A DNA stretch of 64,000 bases from Trichomonas tenax (lineage: Eukaryota; Parabasalia; Trichomonadida; Trichomonadidae): positions 1-64,000 of the forward strand of contig JALKBU010000110.1 of the NCBI GenBank assembly GCA_023091735.1, given 5' to 3'. The translations under genes and the position numbers were made by a program. Shown here in pieces: positions 1-8,718 of this stretch (position 1 is the first letter of the stretch; the number at the start of each line of letters is the position of its first letter). The notes beneath the pieces are model-generated. The model made no database searches. It saw nothing but the letters and a program-made list of their open reading frames with translations, and had not been told where the DNA came from.

Positions 1-906
1 TATTTCCTGAGTATATATTTTACCCACTTTTATATTTGTCTGTTCTTGTGTTTCTTCTAAAAATTCAGTGTCGTGATCATCGGGGTATTTTGTGAAAGAT
101 GTTAAATTATCGTTGATTAAACATATCTGACGTAACAATTCAGCAACTGTGAATGTAATAGTTAAATCATTATTTCTTTCTGTTCCTTCAAACGTTATGT
201 TGTTATCTTTTATGACTTGATTTATATAATTTAATAACACACCGTAACGAGGATATAATTTATTAAATTTTTCAGCAATTGTGAGTTCATGTATTTCCTC
301 TTCATGTGTTTCATCAACATCTCTTAATCTTACACTACGAGGTATGACATTAGTACCAACATGTGATAAATTCTGCAAGAACCACTGAACTCGTTGAAAT
401 AAACTTAAATGACTGTCCATTACCTGACCAGTTAATGATTCAACACTTGAAATTGCGTTCTGTGTTGTTCTGTTAGTTTCATTTACGAAAGCCGTGAATT
501 GATTCAGTGCATTATTTGTGACGCCTATACTATCTTCTAAACCGTTAACGATTCCAGTCATAGTATGTGTGAAATCATCAATTCTCTGAACCCATGTTGA
601 TAAGCTACTAAAAACATCATTACCAGTCGATATAGTATTTAACACAGCCCTTAACGTGTCCAATCCTTCTGCTTTAGCCATAAATGCTGAAAGCTGTGTC
701 ACCTGATATTGTAAAGCCGCAAATGATGCAGCAGTTAGACCAGTATTTATTAAATCCCAGATCCATCCTCTTGCGGAAGCCCCATCTTCACCATCCTTAC
801 CATCTAATCCATCACGACCTGGAATGCCTTGTGGACCTGTATCTCCTTTCTCTCCCTTATCAATAGATAATTTGCCTGAATACGTTGAGAATAAGATTAA
901 AAGAAA
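1..906 (-). pseudogene. Maverick collagen-repeat fibre-like protein, truncated
   Basis: The minus strand is open from 906 to the window edge (302 codons, no stop), so the gene continues to the left. The frame opens with a collagen-like run of about nine Gly-X-Y triplets (about 777-860; GEK, GDT, GPQ, GIP, GRD and so on). A helical Asn/Thr/Glu-rich region follows, likely trimeric. Collagen-repeat fibre proteins are known from trichomonad Mavericks and many viruses, where they probably form spikes. The first ATG in frame is at 681, downstream of the collagen triplets, and a stop at 907-909 closes the upstream side. The natural N-terminus therefore seems lost, probably by a rearrangement near 870-906 where an oppositely directed frame begins. 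The collagen repeat is seen directly; the fibre role is inferred. Confidence 0.65.
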
Positions 907-1867
907 TTATTATAAAGAATATCATCTTTATCCAGAAATGAAGGAAGAATTACCGAAAACTATATTTATGCTCGAACGATGCAGGCACGAGAACGAATTA
1001 GCAATAGCGGATTGGAAGGAAAAATGTTTAGAAAAGGAGAAAGAAGAAGAATGTAAAAGATTAGAAGAATATTTATCAATTCCTCATAATAATTATGATG
1101 TTATAAAGAACTTAAATGAATTTGTTTCGTTAACGGTTCAAAGTAATTTTTCGGAGTTATTGGACGAATATTATTCTATGTACGAAAAGTTATTTAATGA
1201 TTTGGATAAAGAAAAATATTCTAAAACATTAAGATGTGTATTCGACGAAAAAGTTATGAAGATGTTTATTGAACATAATAAAGTTATTGAAAATAGATTA
1301 TCGTATTTGATTAATTATGTTAGATTTAATGAAACAAATGAATTCCAATTAATAGAGAATGAATTAAAGAAATTATTAAGCAAATTCATTAACGATCATT
1401 TTATGAATATATACCAATTCTTACGCAGAGCTTTAAACAGACTTGAAAAGAATATTAAGCCGTTTAATTCCTCAACGGTATTAAGAACATTCGCTTTATC
1501 AATAATAACACAATTAAATCAAATCCTGATCGACGAATTACCGAATACATTAAACCAAAGGTTTGAAGAATATTATTTATCGTTAAAGGAAAAATTATTT
1601 AATGAGAATGAAGAAGGTCCTGAGACACACAACCAACGGTTGCAACCCAATGGGCAACGTGTTGAAGCCGTTGAACAAAATGTTACAGTAAAAACAAATT
1701 TAAGCTTATCATTAGATCTAAATTCATTTATTGAAGTTATTCCTGACGGATGGCTCCAAATCAATGATTTAGTCAAAATGTATAATAATTACTTCGGTAA
1801 GAATGTTTTAAATATTGGTTTTTCGAAATTAAAAGGAATTAATGAATCATTCACGAAGAAAACATAA
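824..1867 (+). CDS. Lysine/glutamate-rich Maverick-type protein of unknown function
   Basis: An open frame of 347 codons. The first 15 or so residues (from the ATG at 824) are the antisense of the collagen repeats of the minus-strand gene, so they are not trustworthy; plausible protein sequence begins near residue 15 (about 868). The body is acidic/basic and helical, with a very charged stretch around residues 60-85. A more globular C-terminus (about residues 285-345) has the motif IPDGWLQINDLVKMYNNYFG. I do not recognise the family. Its position inside the Maverick suggests an element-encoded protein. It is arranged head to head and overlapping with the fibre gene, which points to an inversion or deletion that fused two element segments. 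Confidence 0.55.
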   Translation: MPCGPVSPFSPLSIDNLPEYVENKIKRNYYKEYHLYPEMKEELPKTIFMLERCRHENELAIADWKEKCLEKEKEEECKRLEEYLSIPHNNYDVIKNLNEFVSLTVQSNFSELLDEYYSMYEKLFNDLDKEKYSKTLRCVFDEKVMKMFIEHNKVIENRLSYLINYVRFNETNEFQLIENELKKLLSKFINDHFMNIYQFLRRALNRLEKNIKPFNSSTVLRTFALSIITQLNQILIDELPNTLNQRFEEYYLSLKEKLFNENEEGPETHNQRLQPNGQRVEAVEQNVTVKTNLSLSLDLNSFIEVIPDGWLQINDLVKMYNNYFGKNVLNIGFSKLKGINESFTKKT

Positions 1868-2021
1868 ATAATTAAAGGAAAGAAATTAACTCTTTACTGT
1901 AAGAATTAAGCAAATGAAGCCGTAAAAAAGTATTATTTTTGACCATATCTTATTTTTGGGCATTTCTAAAAATCCTTGTCCTAATTTTTTTACCTGGTAA
2001 TACCTAGTTATTTACTGATTT

Positions 2022-2560
2022 TCCCCACTGACTACATCATTCACAAGTTCACTCATTACTTCATTAGCTATTTTTTCAATCTGAAATGTCTATAATATTT
2101 CATTCATGAACTCCACATTTTCACCATTAATATCAGTAATACTAAACTTTAATCCAACCAAATCTTTTGATGATAAAATAAATGAATTCCCATGAAGATG
2201 AAACGGAAATGATAATGAAAATTATTTAAGTTTAAACTAACAACATTTGTAATTGCTGGATAAATGTTTTGGTAAGTAGTTTGGTGTGAAAATCTCATTG
2301 GTGAGTTTAATTTATCACATTTTATCATAAAGAAACTTGGTCCATTGTCATTATAATTTACTTGACCAATTTCTATTGGTTCTATAATGTTGATGATGCC
2401 TAATAAATTTTTAAATCGTTCAGTACAATATTTAATTGTTAATGGAAAGTGAACTATACCATTTAATCCATCAACCTCAAATTGATTTGATGGGTTTTGA
2501 CTGAATTGATAGATTAAAATATGAACAAATTGAAAATATCGAATTTCTATTTTTCTGGTT
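2022..2560 (-). pseudogene. Maverick structural-protein C-terminal fragment
   Basis: Reading the minus strand from about 2557, a long protein-like frame runs through beta-rich sequence (IRYFQFVHILIYQFSQNPS near the start). It changes frame near 2200-2220 and continues to an in-frame TAG at 2090-2092. It stays open beyond that to a TAA at 2022-2024. The composition, alternating hydrophobic with many Asn and Thr, fits a jelly-roll capsid or fibre protein. The location next to the ATPase and capsid genes supports a Maverick origin. It has at least one frameshift and one stop, so it is non-functional as read. It could be the end of the gene that starts at 3646, or of a separate minor capsid protein. 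Confidence 0.45.
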
Positions 2561-2720
2561 TAAGTATCCAGATGGATCTAAATGTAATTATACAGAAATA
2601 GAAGATGTAATAGAAAAAGATGTAAAAATAACTGACCCTGATGGGAATCAAAAAATAATACATCAAAGAATTAAAACGGGTGAAAAATCATTTTCTAAAC
2701 TCTGTACTTTGTTATATTAA
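2505..2720 (+). pseudogene. Short coding-like fragment, opposite strand
   Basis: Seventy-one open codons without a start ATG, closed by TGA at 2502-2504 and TAA at 2718-2720. The translation looks like real protein (contains FKYPDGSKCNYTEIEDV and ITDPDGNQKIIHQ) rather than random A+T-rich reading. It overlaps the first 50 or so bases of the minus-strand fragment, so one of the two was inverted or joined here. The family is not recognised. Confidence 0.35.
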
Positions 2721-2929
2721 TGTTAGAATATTAAATGGCACGGTGCACCATTTTCTAGTTCCAAAGGGGAATATTAGCTGTAAGCTTTGTCCATTGGAAC
2801 TTAAAATATTTTTACAAAGAAACGCTCAAGCGAGATTTTATATTCATCAACTATTTTATTGTATATTTCATTGTATGATAAATTTAAATCATTTGTGACT
2901 CCATTCTTTGTAACCTTTATTGTGTTAAT

Positions 2930-3646
2930 CTATTTAATCGGTGAAAGTTTAGCAACTACTGTGCAGCATGAAACATCATCATCATCAATGAAATATTGAA
3001 TTTTAACATCAGAATCCTGAACTTCACAGCTATGATATGTATTAAATCCTCATATGGAAGAATTATTAAACCGGAATCATCAATTAAATTAATAACAGAT
3101 TCATAGTTATCAATGATATGTAGGAAAACCATCTTGACCTGGAATAATTAAATTCATTTCTTCAACAAATCTTGAATATGGTTCATGTCTATATGAATAA
3201 ATAGCTCCATTTTCACCCTCACCAATATATTGTTTAATCGGTTTTCCATTTACATCAAATTCAATTGGATTTGTTGTGTTATATGCTTTTCTTTTTCCAT
3301 AATCACTAGCTTTTAGTTTGTACCCATTAATGATTTTAATATTCCATTTTGTATCTGTAATGAAAACTTCTGAAATACCATCTAGTTTTCCATTAGGACC
3401 TGTGATATCTGTTTCATGAGCTTCCCAATTTACACTATGACGTTTTGCGTATGCCTCGGCCTCTGGTAATGTTAAAACATTTATCATTTGCTTTACGTCT
3501 TTCTGAAGACCAGCAACAATATGAACTAATTCCTTCATTTTATCAGGAACTGATATTTGACGTAAATATGTTTGACTAGCTCTTTTCCCGTTCTGATAAG
3601 TTCCGGGTTTAAGTTGTGTTTGTGGTAAGTTTCCGATTTCCGCCAT
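2930..3646 (-). pseudogene. Maverick structural protein (minor capsid or fibre-base candidate), broken
   Basis: The first 178 residues (3646-3110) are open from an ATG, ending at a TGA. Coding-like sequence continues on the same strand in another frame (contains NLIDDSGLIILPYED). It shifts again into a frame with QDSDVKIQYFIDDDD and ends at a TAG at 2930-2932. At least two frame changes are therefore needed. The N-terminal 100 residues are helical; the rest is Gly/Asn/Pro-rich and beta-like ([16 protein letters not shown]). It follows the packaging ATPase on the same strand, where Maverick capsid-module genes usually sit. I infer a structural role and cannot name the protein. Confidence 0.5.
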
Positions 3647-3734
3647 GTTTAATAAGAATAAAAAAAATTAAATTAATATTTATTTTTAATCAGAAAAAAG
3701 TAACGTTACCTTTAACAGTATCAACTATTAACTT

Positions 3735-4557
3735 TCAATGTTCTCCTAATTGTTGATATTTATAATAAAGCTCATTAATTGACATTGGAAGATTCACCTG
3801 ATACAACATAACATTTATTTGCTGAAGACTAAAGCCTGAGAAAATAAATAGTGTTGAAATATTTGATTTAATATTTGTTGAAAGAGCTTTAAAATATTGC
3901 ACAGCCATAAAGAATGAACATTGAATATGTCGACATTGTGTTAAGAGTTGATTGAAATATGATTTTTCATTACTGATTAATTTTGATTTAACAACATCAT
4001 CAAGGTAGACTAAAGTGTGTAAGAATTCACGACTGAAATCATTAATAAATAATGTTTTAAACAAATCATCTCTTTGATCATCAACTATTTTATCCTCTAA
4101 ATTTTCCTTTTTGATTGTACTATATAATTCCTTATACATTATTATTTTTTAAAAATAATCTTCTGCTTCATCATGTGATAAATAAACAATGGGTATATGA
4201 ATGAGATGTTTTAATGATTCAAAAGTATCATCACATTTGTCACCAATTCAGTTTATATATATTGACGCATGAGAATATGGGGATGTGTTAGAAATAATAA
4301 TCAACTCTTTAATGATGGATAAAGTTTTACCTTTAAATTGTTTACCAATTGCAGCAATAATGGAGTTATAATATACATTTGAATATGGTATTTTGCTCAA
4401 TATTTCTTTTGATAAGGAGTCTTTATTTTTATTTAGTTCATCATTTATCATACTGTCAATGTATTCATTATATACATCATTAAGTTCGGAATTTAATTCC
4501 GGGCTCGAAAAGCCGTTCGACCACAGGTCTCAGGGGATGAATTTCCCGTTCAGTCAT
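3735..4557 (-). pseudogene. Maverick packaging ATPase (FtsK/HerA type), broken
   Basis: Three pieces on one strand make up this gene. A 25-codon start runs from ATG 4557 to TAA 4480. A second segment (from 4451, with open frame upstream of it) has a clear Walker A loop, GKQFKGKT. A third segment (4139-3735) has a Walker-B-like LVYLDD and a later beta strand with a conserved Gln/Ser pattern. Segments 2 and 3 share a frame and are separated by in-frame TGA (4248-4250) and TAA (4149-4151). The start piece is in another frame. Packaging ATPases of this family pump DNA into Polinton, adenovirus-like and virophage capsids. The Walker motifs are seen directly; the family call also rests on the neighbouring capsid gene. 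As read the gene is inactive. Confidence 0.7.
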
Positions 4558-4585
4558 TTTATATTTACAAAAATAATATTTTCCC

Positions 4586-6217
4586 TTATAAATTATTATC
4601 AATATCGTATTGACTCTTAAACTGTGGTGGGCATCCGGTTTTATGATACTTTAAACCATTTTCTGGGTCCCAACTCCAATATGTTGTACGTGTGAACCAG
4701 AACTGAGGTGAAGTTGGGACCTTTGAACAATATGTATCATTAGCTCCTTGATAAATTGGAAATGCCTTCAATGCAACCGTTACACTTGTGTTTCTGGTTT
4801 CGATACCATCAAAGAATATGCCAGCACCATGTCTCTGAGTTGGAATTAGGCACAAGAACGAGGATTGATCCTTCCATGTTCTAGCTAATGGTGTGCCATC
4901 ATCTGCATTTAATGGTCTAGTTAATGAATCCTCATATTCTTCAGTGCATTCATGAATACCATCTAAATCTGAAGCTTGTAACATTCGAGTGAAGAATATG
5001 TCACCAACTGTCGTCATTTCCTTTTCTGGATAATTTCTGCCATCAACTGTGACTTGAAGACCTCGCAACATTGGATTTTCTAAAACTGTTCTTTGGAGTG
5101 GTGATTTAGGAAATGCTAAAACTTTGTCTGTCACATTATGAAGAGCATAAGTGAAATCAAAACTTATTCCATCAGCTGACATACATCCATTATTTAAGCT
5201 CCTAACGTCTATTTGTTGTGCTGGTATGAAATATGGATCCTGTGGTGTGAAAAGTTTAGGTATTGCTCGGATTGACTCTTCAACTAATCCATAACCTGGA
5301 ATAATCATCTTGTCTTCCAAAACAATTAAATTTGTGCAACGTAATATAACTTTTGAAATTGTTGGTTCCGCTGTTGTTGTTGCAATATTAGTGATTAAAT
5401 TTGCTGACATACCTATTTGAGTAAATTTCCTATCGTATTTAAATGATTTTTCTAGAATTTTCGCATAATTTTCAACTGTTATTTTTTCATAAACATAGTT
5501 TTGTAAATCAGCAACATGTAATGGATCAACTTGGCAGAAAACTATTGAGTTTTTATCAGCATAATATTTAAGAATAATTTCACCAAATGATTTAGGGTAA
5601 TCATCAAACGTCTGAAATGCTAATAAATCATTAACTGGAATAATTAAATCAAATTCAATATCAGTAGAAGAATTAGATGTTTTGAATGTCTCCGATGGGT
5701 CAATATATTTACCCACAACTGAACTATCATATTTTTGAACATTATTATATAATGAATGTGTGAACTTTCTGACCTTCCTTTCAGACTTTGGTTTATATGT
5801 TGCATATGCATATGGTTCACGTGACATTTCCATTTGTAAATATCCAACGTCTCCTCTATCGGTTTCAACCTCTAATTGCAGCATGTTTTGATTACTTGAT
5901 TTATAACCAATGAATAATTTCATGCATTTAAAAGCATCATCGCATGTAAAGGCTTTATTGGATTCAATAGTGGCTCTTACCCTACGTTTTATGTATGTTT
6001 CTCCTAACTGATTAACATCGTGAGCGTTATTTGTGATTCTTAAATGAGTTTGTTTTGTATAATCATAGGGGGCATCACTATCGAAGCAAGAGTTTTCGAG
6101 TTCTCGATAATATCTCCTGCCATCATTTTTAGCGAAGACCTCATTAATCTTTTCGAACGATTGAAACACGTTGCCATTTATTGGTTTAGTGTTTGGGATC
6201 AAATAGTTTGTTGTCAT
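4586..6217 (-). CDS. Maverick major capsid protein candidate (double jelly roll)
   Basis: An intact 543-residue frame starting at ATG 6217, the longest in the element. The length and beta-rich composition, with many aromatic and Thr/Asn residues and almost no coiled coil, fit the double jelly-roll capsid proteins of Polintons (about 550-650 residues). The next gene downstream on the same strand, after a 28-base gap, is the packaging ATPase, the usual partner in the morphogenesis module. No catalytic motif is seen. The family assignment is by length, composition and context, so a structure prediction would be needed to confirm it. It is the only large Maverick gene here without stops, in contrast to its neighbours. 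Confidence 0.65.
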   Translation of the reverse strand: MTTNYLIPNTKPINGNVFQSFEKINEVFAKNDGRRYYRELENSCFDSDAPYDYTKQTHLRITNNAHDVNQLGETYIKRRVRATIESNKAFTCDDAFKCMKLFIGYKSSNQNMLQLEVETDRGDVGYLQMEMSREPYAYATYKPKSERKVRKFTHSLYNNVQKYDSSVVGKYIDPSETFKTSNSSTDIEFDLIIPVNDLLAFQTFDDYPKSFGEIILKYYADKNSIVFCQVDPLHVADLQNYVYEKITVENYAKILEKSFKYDRKFTQIGMSANLITNIATTTAEPTISKVILRCTNLIVLEDKMIIPGYGLVEESIRAIPKLFTPQDPYFIPAQQIDVRSLNNGCMSADGISFDFTYALHNVTDKVLAFPKSPLQRTVLENPMLRGLQVTVDGRNYPEKEMTTVGDIFFTRMLQASDLDGIHECTEEYEDSLTRPLNADDGTPLARTWKDQSSFLCLIPTQRHGAGIFFDGIETRNTSVTVALKAFPIYQGANDTYCSKVPTSPQFWFTRTTYWSWDPENGLKYHKTGCPPQFKSQYDIDNNL

Positions 6218-6280
6218 TTATGTACAAATAAAAAATAATAATTGAAATATAAAATCATTTTTTTAATTCTTATAAAAATA

Positions 6281-6511
6281 ATGGGAGCAGGCGTGTTTAA
6301 GAAACTATGGGATAAAGTCAAAAGAGGAATTAAAAGTAGATGGGAAACTGGGAAGAAAGCTGTTAATTTTGTGAAGGATAAAATACTTCCACACACAGAG
6401 GCAATTAGTGTTGTGGCGATTTCATTATCACCACAACATGGTCAAAAGGTTAAACAAGTATTAGATAAAAGTGGAGAAGTCATTAATAGATTAACACCAA
6501 TATTGAAGTAA
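6281..6511 (+). CDS. Small basic amphipathic Maverick protein (pVI-like candidate)
   Basis: Seventy-six residues from ATG 6281. The first 30 residues form a very basic amphipathic helix starting MGAGVFKKLWDKVKRGIK; a hydrophobic Ala/Val/Ser segment and a second helix follow. The gene is divergent from the capsid gene (63 bases between starts). The start motif closely resembles that of the small gene at 6802-7022 (Gly-x-(F/V)-x-K-K-L-W). Short amphipathic proteins of this sort sit beside capsid genes in Polintons and adenoviruses, where protein VI acts in membrane disruption and capsid lining. Function here is inferred from context. Confidence 0.5.
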   Translation: MGAGVFKKLWDKVKRGIKSRWETGKKAVNFVKDKILPHTEAISVVAISLSPQHGQKVKQVLDKSGEVINRLTPILK

Positions 6512-6788
6512 TGTAAACCCTTTTGGGTTAGTAAAAATATATAATTTATTTTTTGCTCTCTGAAAGAATCAAAGTATTCACTTATTTTTTCATGTAATTT
6601 TGGAAGATGTTCTTTATAAATTAAAATAGTTGTTCCTCTTATATCATATTCAAAGCCTGGCAATATATTTCTTACTATATCCTTCACGACTTCATTTAGA
6701 GTCATAGCAACAGGCAAATTTTTACGATTTTCATAAGGTTTTAGCGACCTGAGAATTTTCGGTTTCGAAAAATAAAATCTAACTTAAT
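6442..6788 (-). pseudogene. Maverick conserved small protein, no start codon
   Basis: The minus strand is open from about 6788 without a starting ATG. It contains a plausible protein core, LNEVVKDIVRNILPGFEYDI and onward, to about 6530. After that the frame runs antisense through the neighbouring small basic gene, so its last 28 residues are probably not genuine. The first ATG in frame is at about 6705. The family is not recognised. The missing start and suspect end suggest a decayed gene. Confidence 0.4.
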
Positions 6789-6801
6789 TTATGAATCAGT
6801 A

Positions 6802-7022
6802 TCACTTCGCTAGTCCTTCAACTACTCCGCCGATGGCGTTTCCAACCTGTGCCCCCATCATTGGATTACCTGCTTTAGCTCCAAATATTCCACCGATTGT
6901 AGACCCTATTGTTTTCGCTATTGGTGCGACAGCTTTAGCAACAGGTTTTAATACTTTATTATGAACCCATTTCGCAGCATTTTGATGCCATTCCATAATT
7001 TCTTTAAAAATCCAGCAGCCAT
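6802..7022 (-). pseudogene. Second pVI-like small Maverick protein, one frameshift
   Basis: An ATG at 7022 starts a basic amphipathic N-terminus (MAAGFLKKLWNGIK). The frame is then lost in a short A run near 6980. The second frame, open to 6802, carries HNKVLKPVAKAVAP and a Gly/Ala-rich segment with GxxxG-type spacing (IGSTIGGIFGAKAG), like a membrane-active helix. One missing base would join the two. The N-terminus parallels the gene at 6281-6511, so the element appears to carry two related proteins. The membrane role is inferred from composition only. Confidence 0.55.
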
Positions 7023-7081
7023 TTTTATTATTGAATAAAAAACTAAATTATATTAATGTATTTATATTTTTATTGATATAA

Positions 7082-7462
7082 AATGAAACCAATTTTAAAA
7101 ATATTTGAAAAGTTGAAGATGAAGATGAACATAATCAAAAAGAAATAAAAATAATAAAACCAATTACTGAGTCAACAACATTTGAAACTGTTGATGAATT
7201 TAATGAGTTCTATGCGAGTAATAAGAAGATATTTGAAGAAAACACAACTTGCAAATTAAATAAAATGTTTAAAATTAAAGACAAATGCCAAGACCCAGAG
7301 GGGGTTTGGCTTCAAAATTGCAAAAATAAATGGAGTAATAAGTTTAAAATCTATTCCTCAATCAAGAGTGACAGCATTAATGAAAATAGAAGATTTAACA
7401 AAAAGAATAAACATTATTGAGGATAGAATAAATCAAATCATTGCAGTATTAAATTCAGCTTA
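7082..7462 (+). pseudogene. Small Maverick-type protein with frameshifts
   Basis: An ATG at 7082 opens a frame that stops after about 11 codons. A shifted frame continues with acidic, then FETVDEFNEFYASNKKIFEE-like helical sequence. A further shift near 7310 leads to a coiled-coil C-terminus (IEDLTKRINIIEDRINQII) ending at TAA 7460-7462. A short helical protein with a terminal coiled coil is a recurring type in trichomonad Mavericks, to my knowledge. Its end overlaps the end of the convergent gene at 7460-7687 by three bases. Confidence 0.45.
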
Positions 7463-7687
7463 AAGAGTATCCGGGTCAATTTCATCAAACTCTTCTTCAA
7501 GGCTTCGCCAGGCATCTTGCACCATATTACATTTTTCAGCTAATTTGTTTACTCTTTTTATCCTATCATCACTCAAACGCTTTTCTAATTTCTTCTGCAA
7601 CTTTGAGCTGAGATCCTTTTCTAATTCTTGAACTTTGGAAGGGTGATATTTAAATCTGTTATATTCTTTTGTTTCTGTTTTAGTCAT
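7460..7687 (-). CDS. Small highly charged helical protein
   Basis: Seventy-five residues from ATG 7687, rich in Lys and Glu, with heptad-like spacing suggesting a coiled coil (LEKDLSSKLQKKLEKRL). It is intact. It lies inside the Maverick and is probably element-encoded. No family recognised. The C-terminus is very acidic (EEEFDEIDPDTL). Confidence 0.5.
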   Translation of the reverse strand: MTKTETKEYNRFKYHPSKVQELEKDLSSKLQKKLEKRLSDDRIKRVNKLAEKCNMVQDAWRSLEEEFDEIDPDTL

Positions 7688-7775
7688 AACTCAACATAAT
7701 ATTTTTGATAATGAAAGTCTCTTAAGCCATTTATCTGTTAAGTTTTGTCAAATATAATATATCAGGCAAACATTC

Positions 7776-7961
7776 TCATATCTTTTCATTATCTACTAAT
7801 TGACCATCAAAAGCAATTGGTTTAATATTATGTTTTCCTTTATAATATAAGCTTTCAACATAATCACAAAAGTAAACATCAACTTGTTTTACACCATCTA
7901 ATATTGGATTGAGGGTTTCAATTAATTTATTAACTGTTACATACTGAAGGTTTGAGCTCAT
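7776..7961 (-). CDS. Small hypothetical Maverick protein
   Basis: Sixty-one residues from ATG 7961, with a stop just after NEKI at 7776. The sequence (KLIETLNPILDGVKQVDVYFCDY) looks coding, with an alternating beta/alpha pattern. A coding-like stretch may extend downstream in another frame, so the protein could be truncated. Function unknown. Confidence 0.4.
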   Translation of the reverse strand: MSSNLQYVTVNKLIETLNPILDGVKQVDVYFCDYVESLYYKGKHNIKPIAFDGQLVDNEKI

Positions 7962-8006
7962 TTCTTGCGAATTAAAATATAAATTATTGCAAAAATGTAA
8001 AAAAAT

Positions 8007-8718
8007 TTAAACATTAAAGAAGGATTTAGATTTCCCATATTCTTTAAAATGTTTTCTAATACCTAATGACTTCCAGTTATTAAAGCATATACTATAAATC
8101 TTACCTTTATCTTTACATCTTTCATCATTTCCAATATATTTATATTTTAATTTAGTCTTAACATTTAAGTATTCATCAGCATTTAATACTTCACAATCTT
8201 CATTTTGGAAAATCATTTTAATATATTCCTGGTTATAAATTCTTCTATTCATTCGTTTCCGCTTTTTGTTGGAACTTTACGGATGCAATATATAGAAACA
8301 CCGTTTTTTTTGGATTTTCAACAATTTTTATTTCATCCTCATCACATTTATGAGATCTTTCACCTTTATTCCATCTATGCCACATAATTGAAAATATTTT
8401 TCCTCTATATCTATAAATAAGCTCACTTTCACATCCTTTATATTCATTTATTAATTCACAACCTTCATTTTTAAATTATTCTTTAATTCATTCAGGATTT
8501 AGACCACGACCTGAACGGACCTCCAGTCCTAAGGCACGAAGTGCCGAACGAGAAGAAATTTCTGTTTTAATATGTGCTGAGTCTTCGATTATTTCAGTTT
8601 CGAAGGGATGTTTCGAATCAATATTTGTTTTGTTTTCATTAGATTTAATTAAAAAATCATCAACTTTTAATAAATTAATACCCCATTTTTCCATAAGTTC
8701 AGGTGAAACCATCGCCAT
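8007..8718 (-). pseudogene. Maverick protein with two tandem Cys/aromatic domains, broken
   Basis: An ATG at 8718 opens 76 codons (MAMVSPELMEKWG start) ending at TGA 8488. The same frame continues past this TGA and a nearby TAA into a domain with FKNEGCELINEY and a Tyr/Arg/Trp-rich end (about 8478-8330). After a frame change near 8255 a second copy follows (8252-8007, FQNEDCEVLNADEY). The two copies share the pattern N-E-x-C-E-x-(L/I), then Lys/Tyr-rich strands and a Gly-Lys-x-(Y/F)-S-x-x-(W/F) motif. It may be a DNA-binding or nuclease-associated module, but no catalytic set is visible. Two stops and one frameshift make it non-functional as read. Confidence 0.5.

Noticed and set aside
4149..4250. 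TGA and TAA in the ATPase read as sense codons (altered genetic code)
   Set aside because: Intact genes in the window use TAA, TAG and TGA as normal stops, so decay is the simpler reading.
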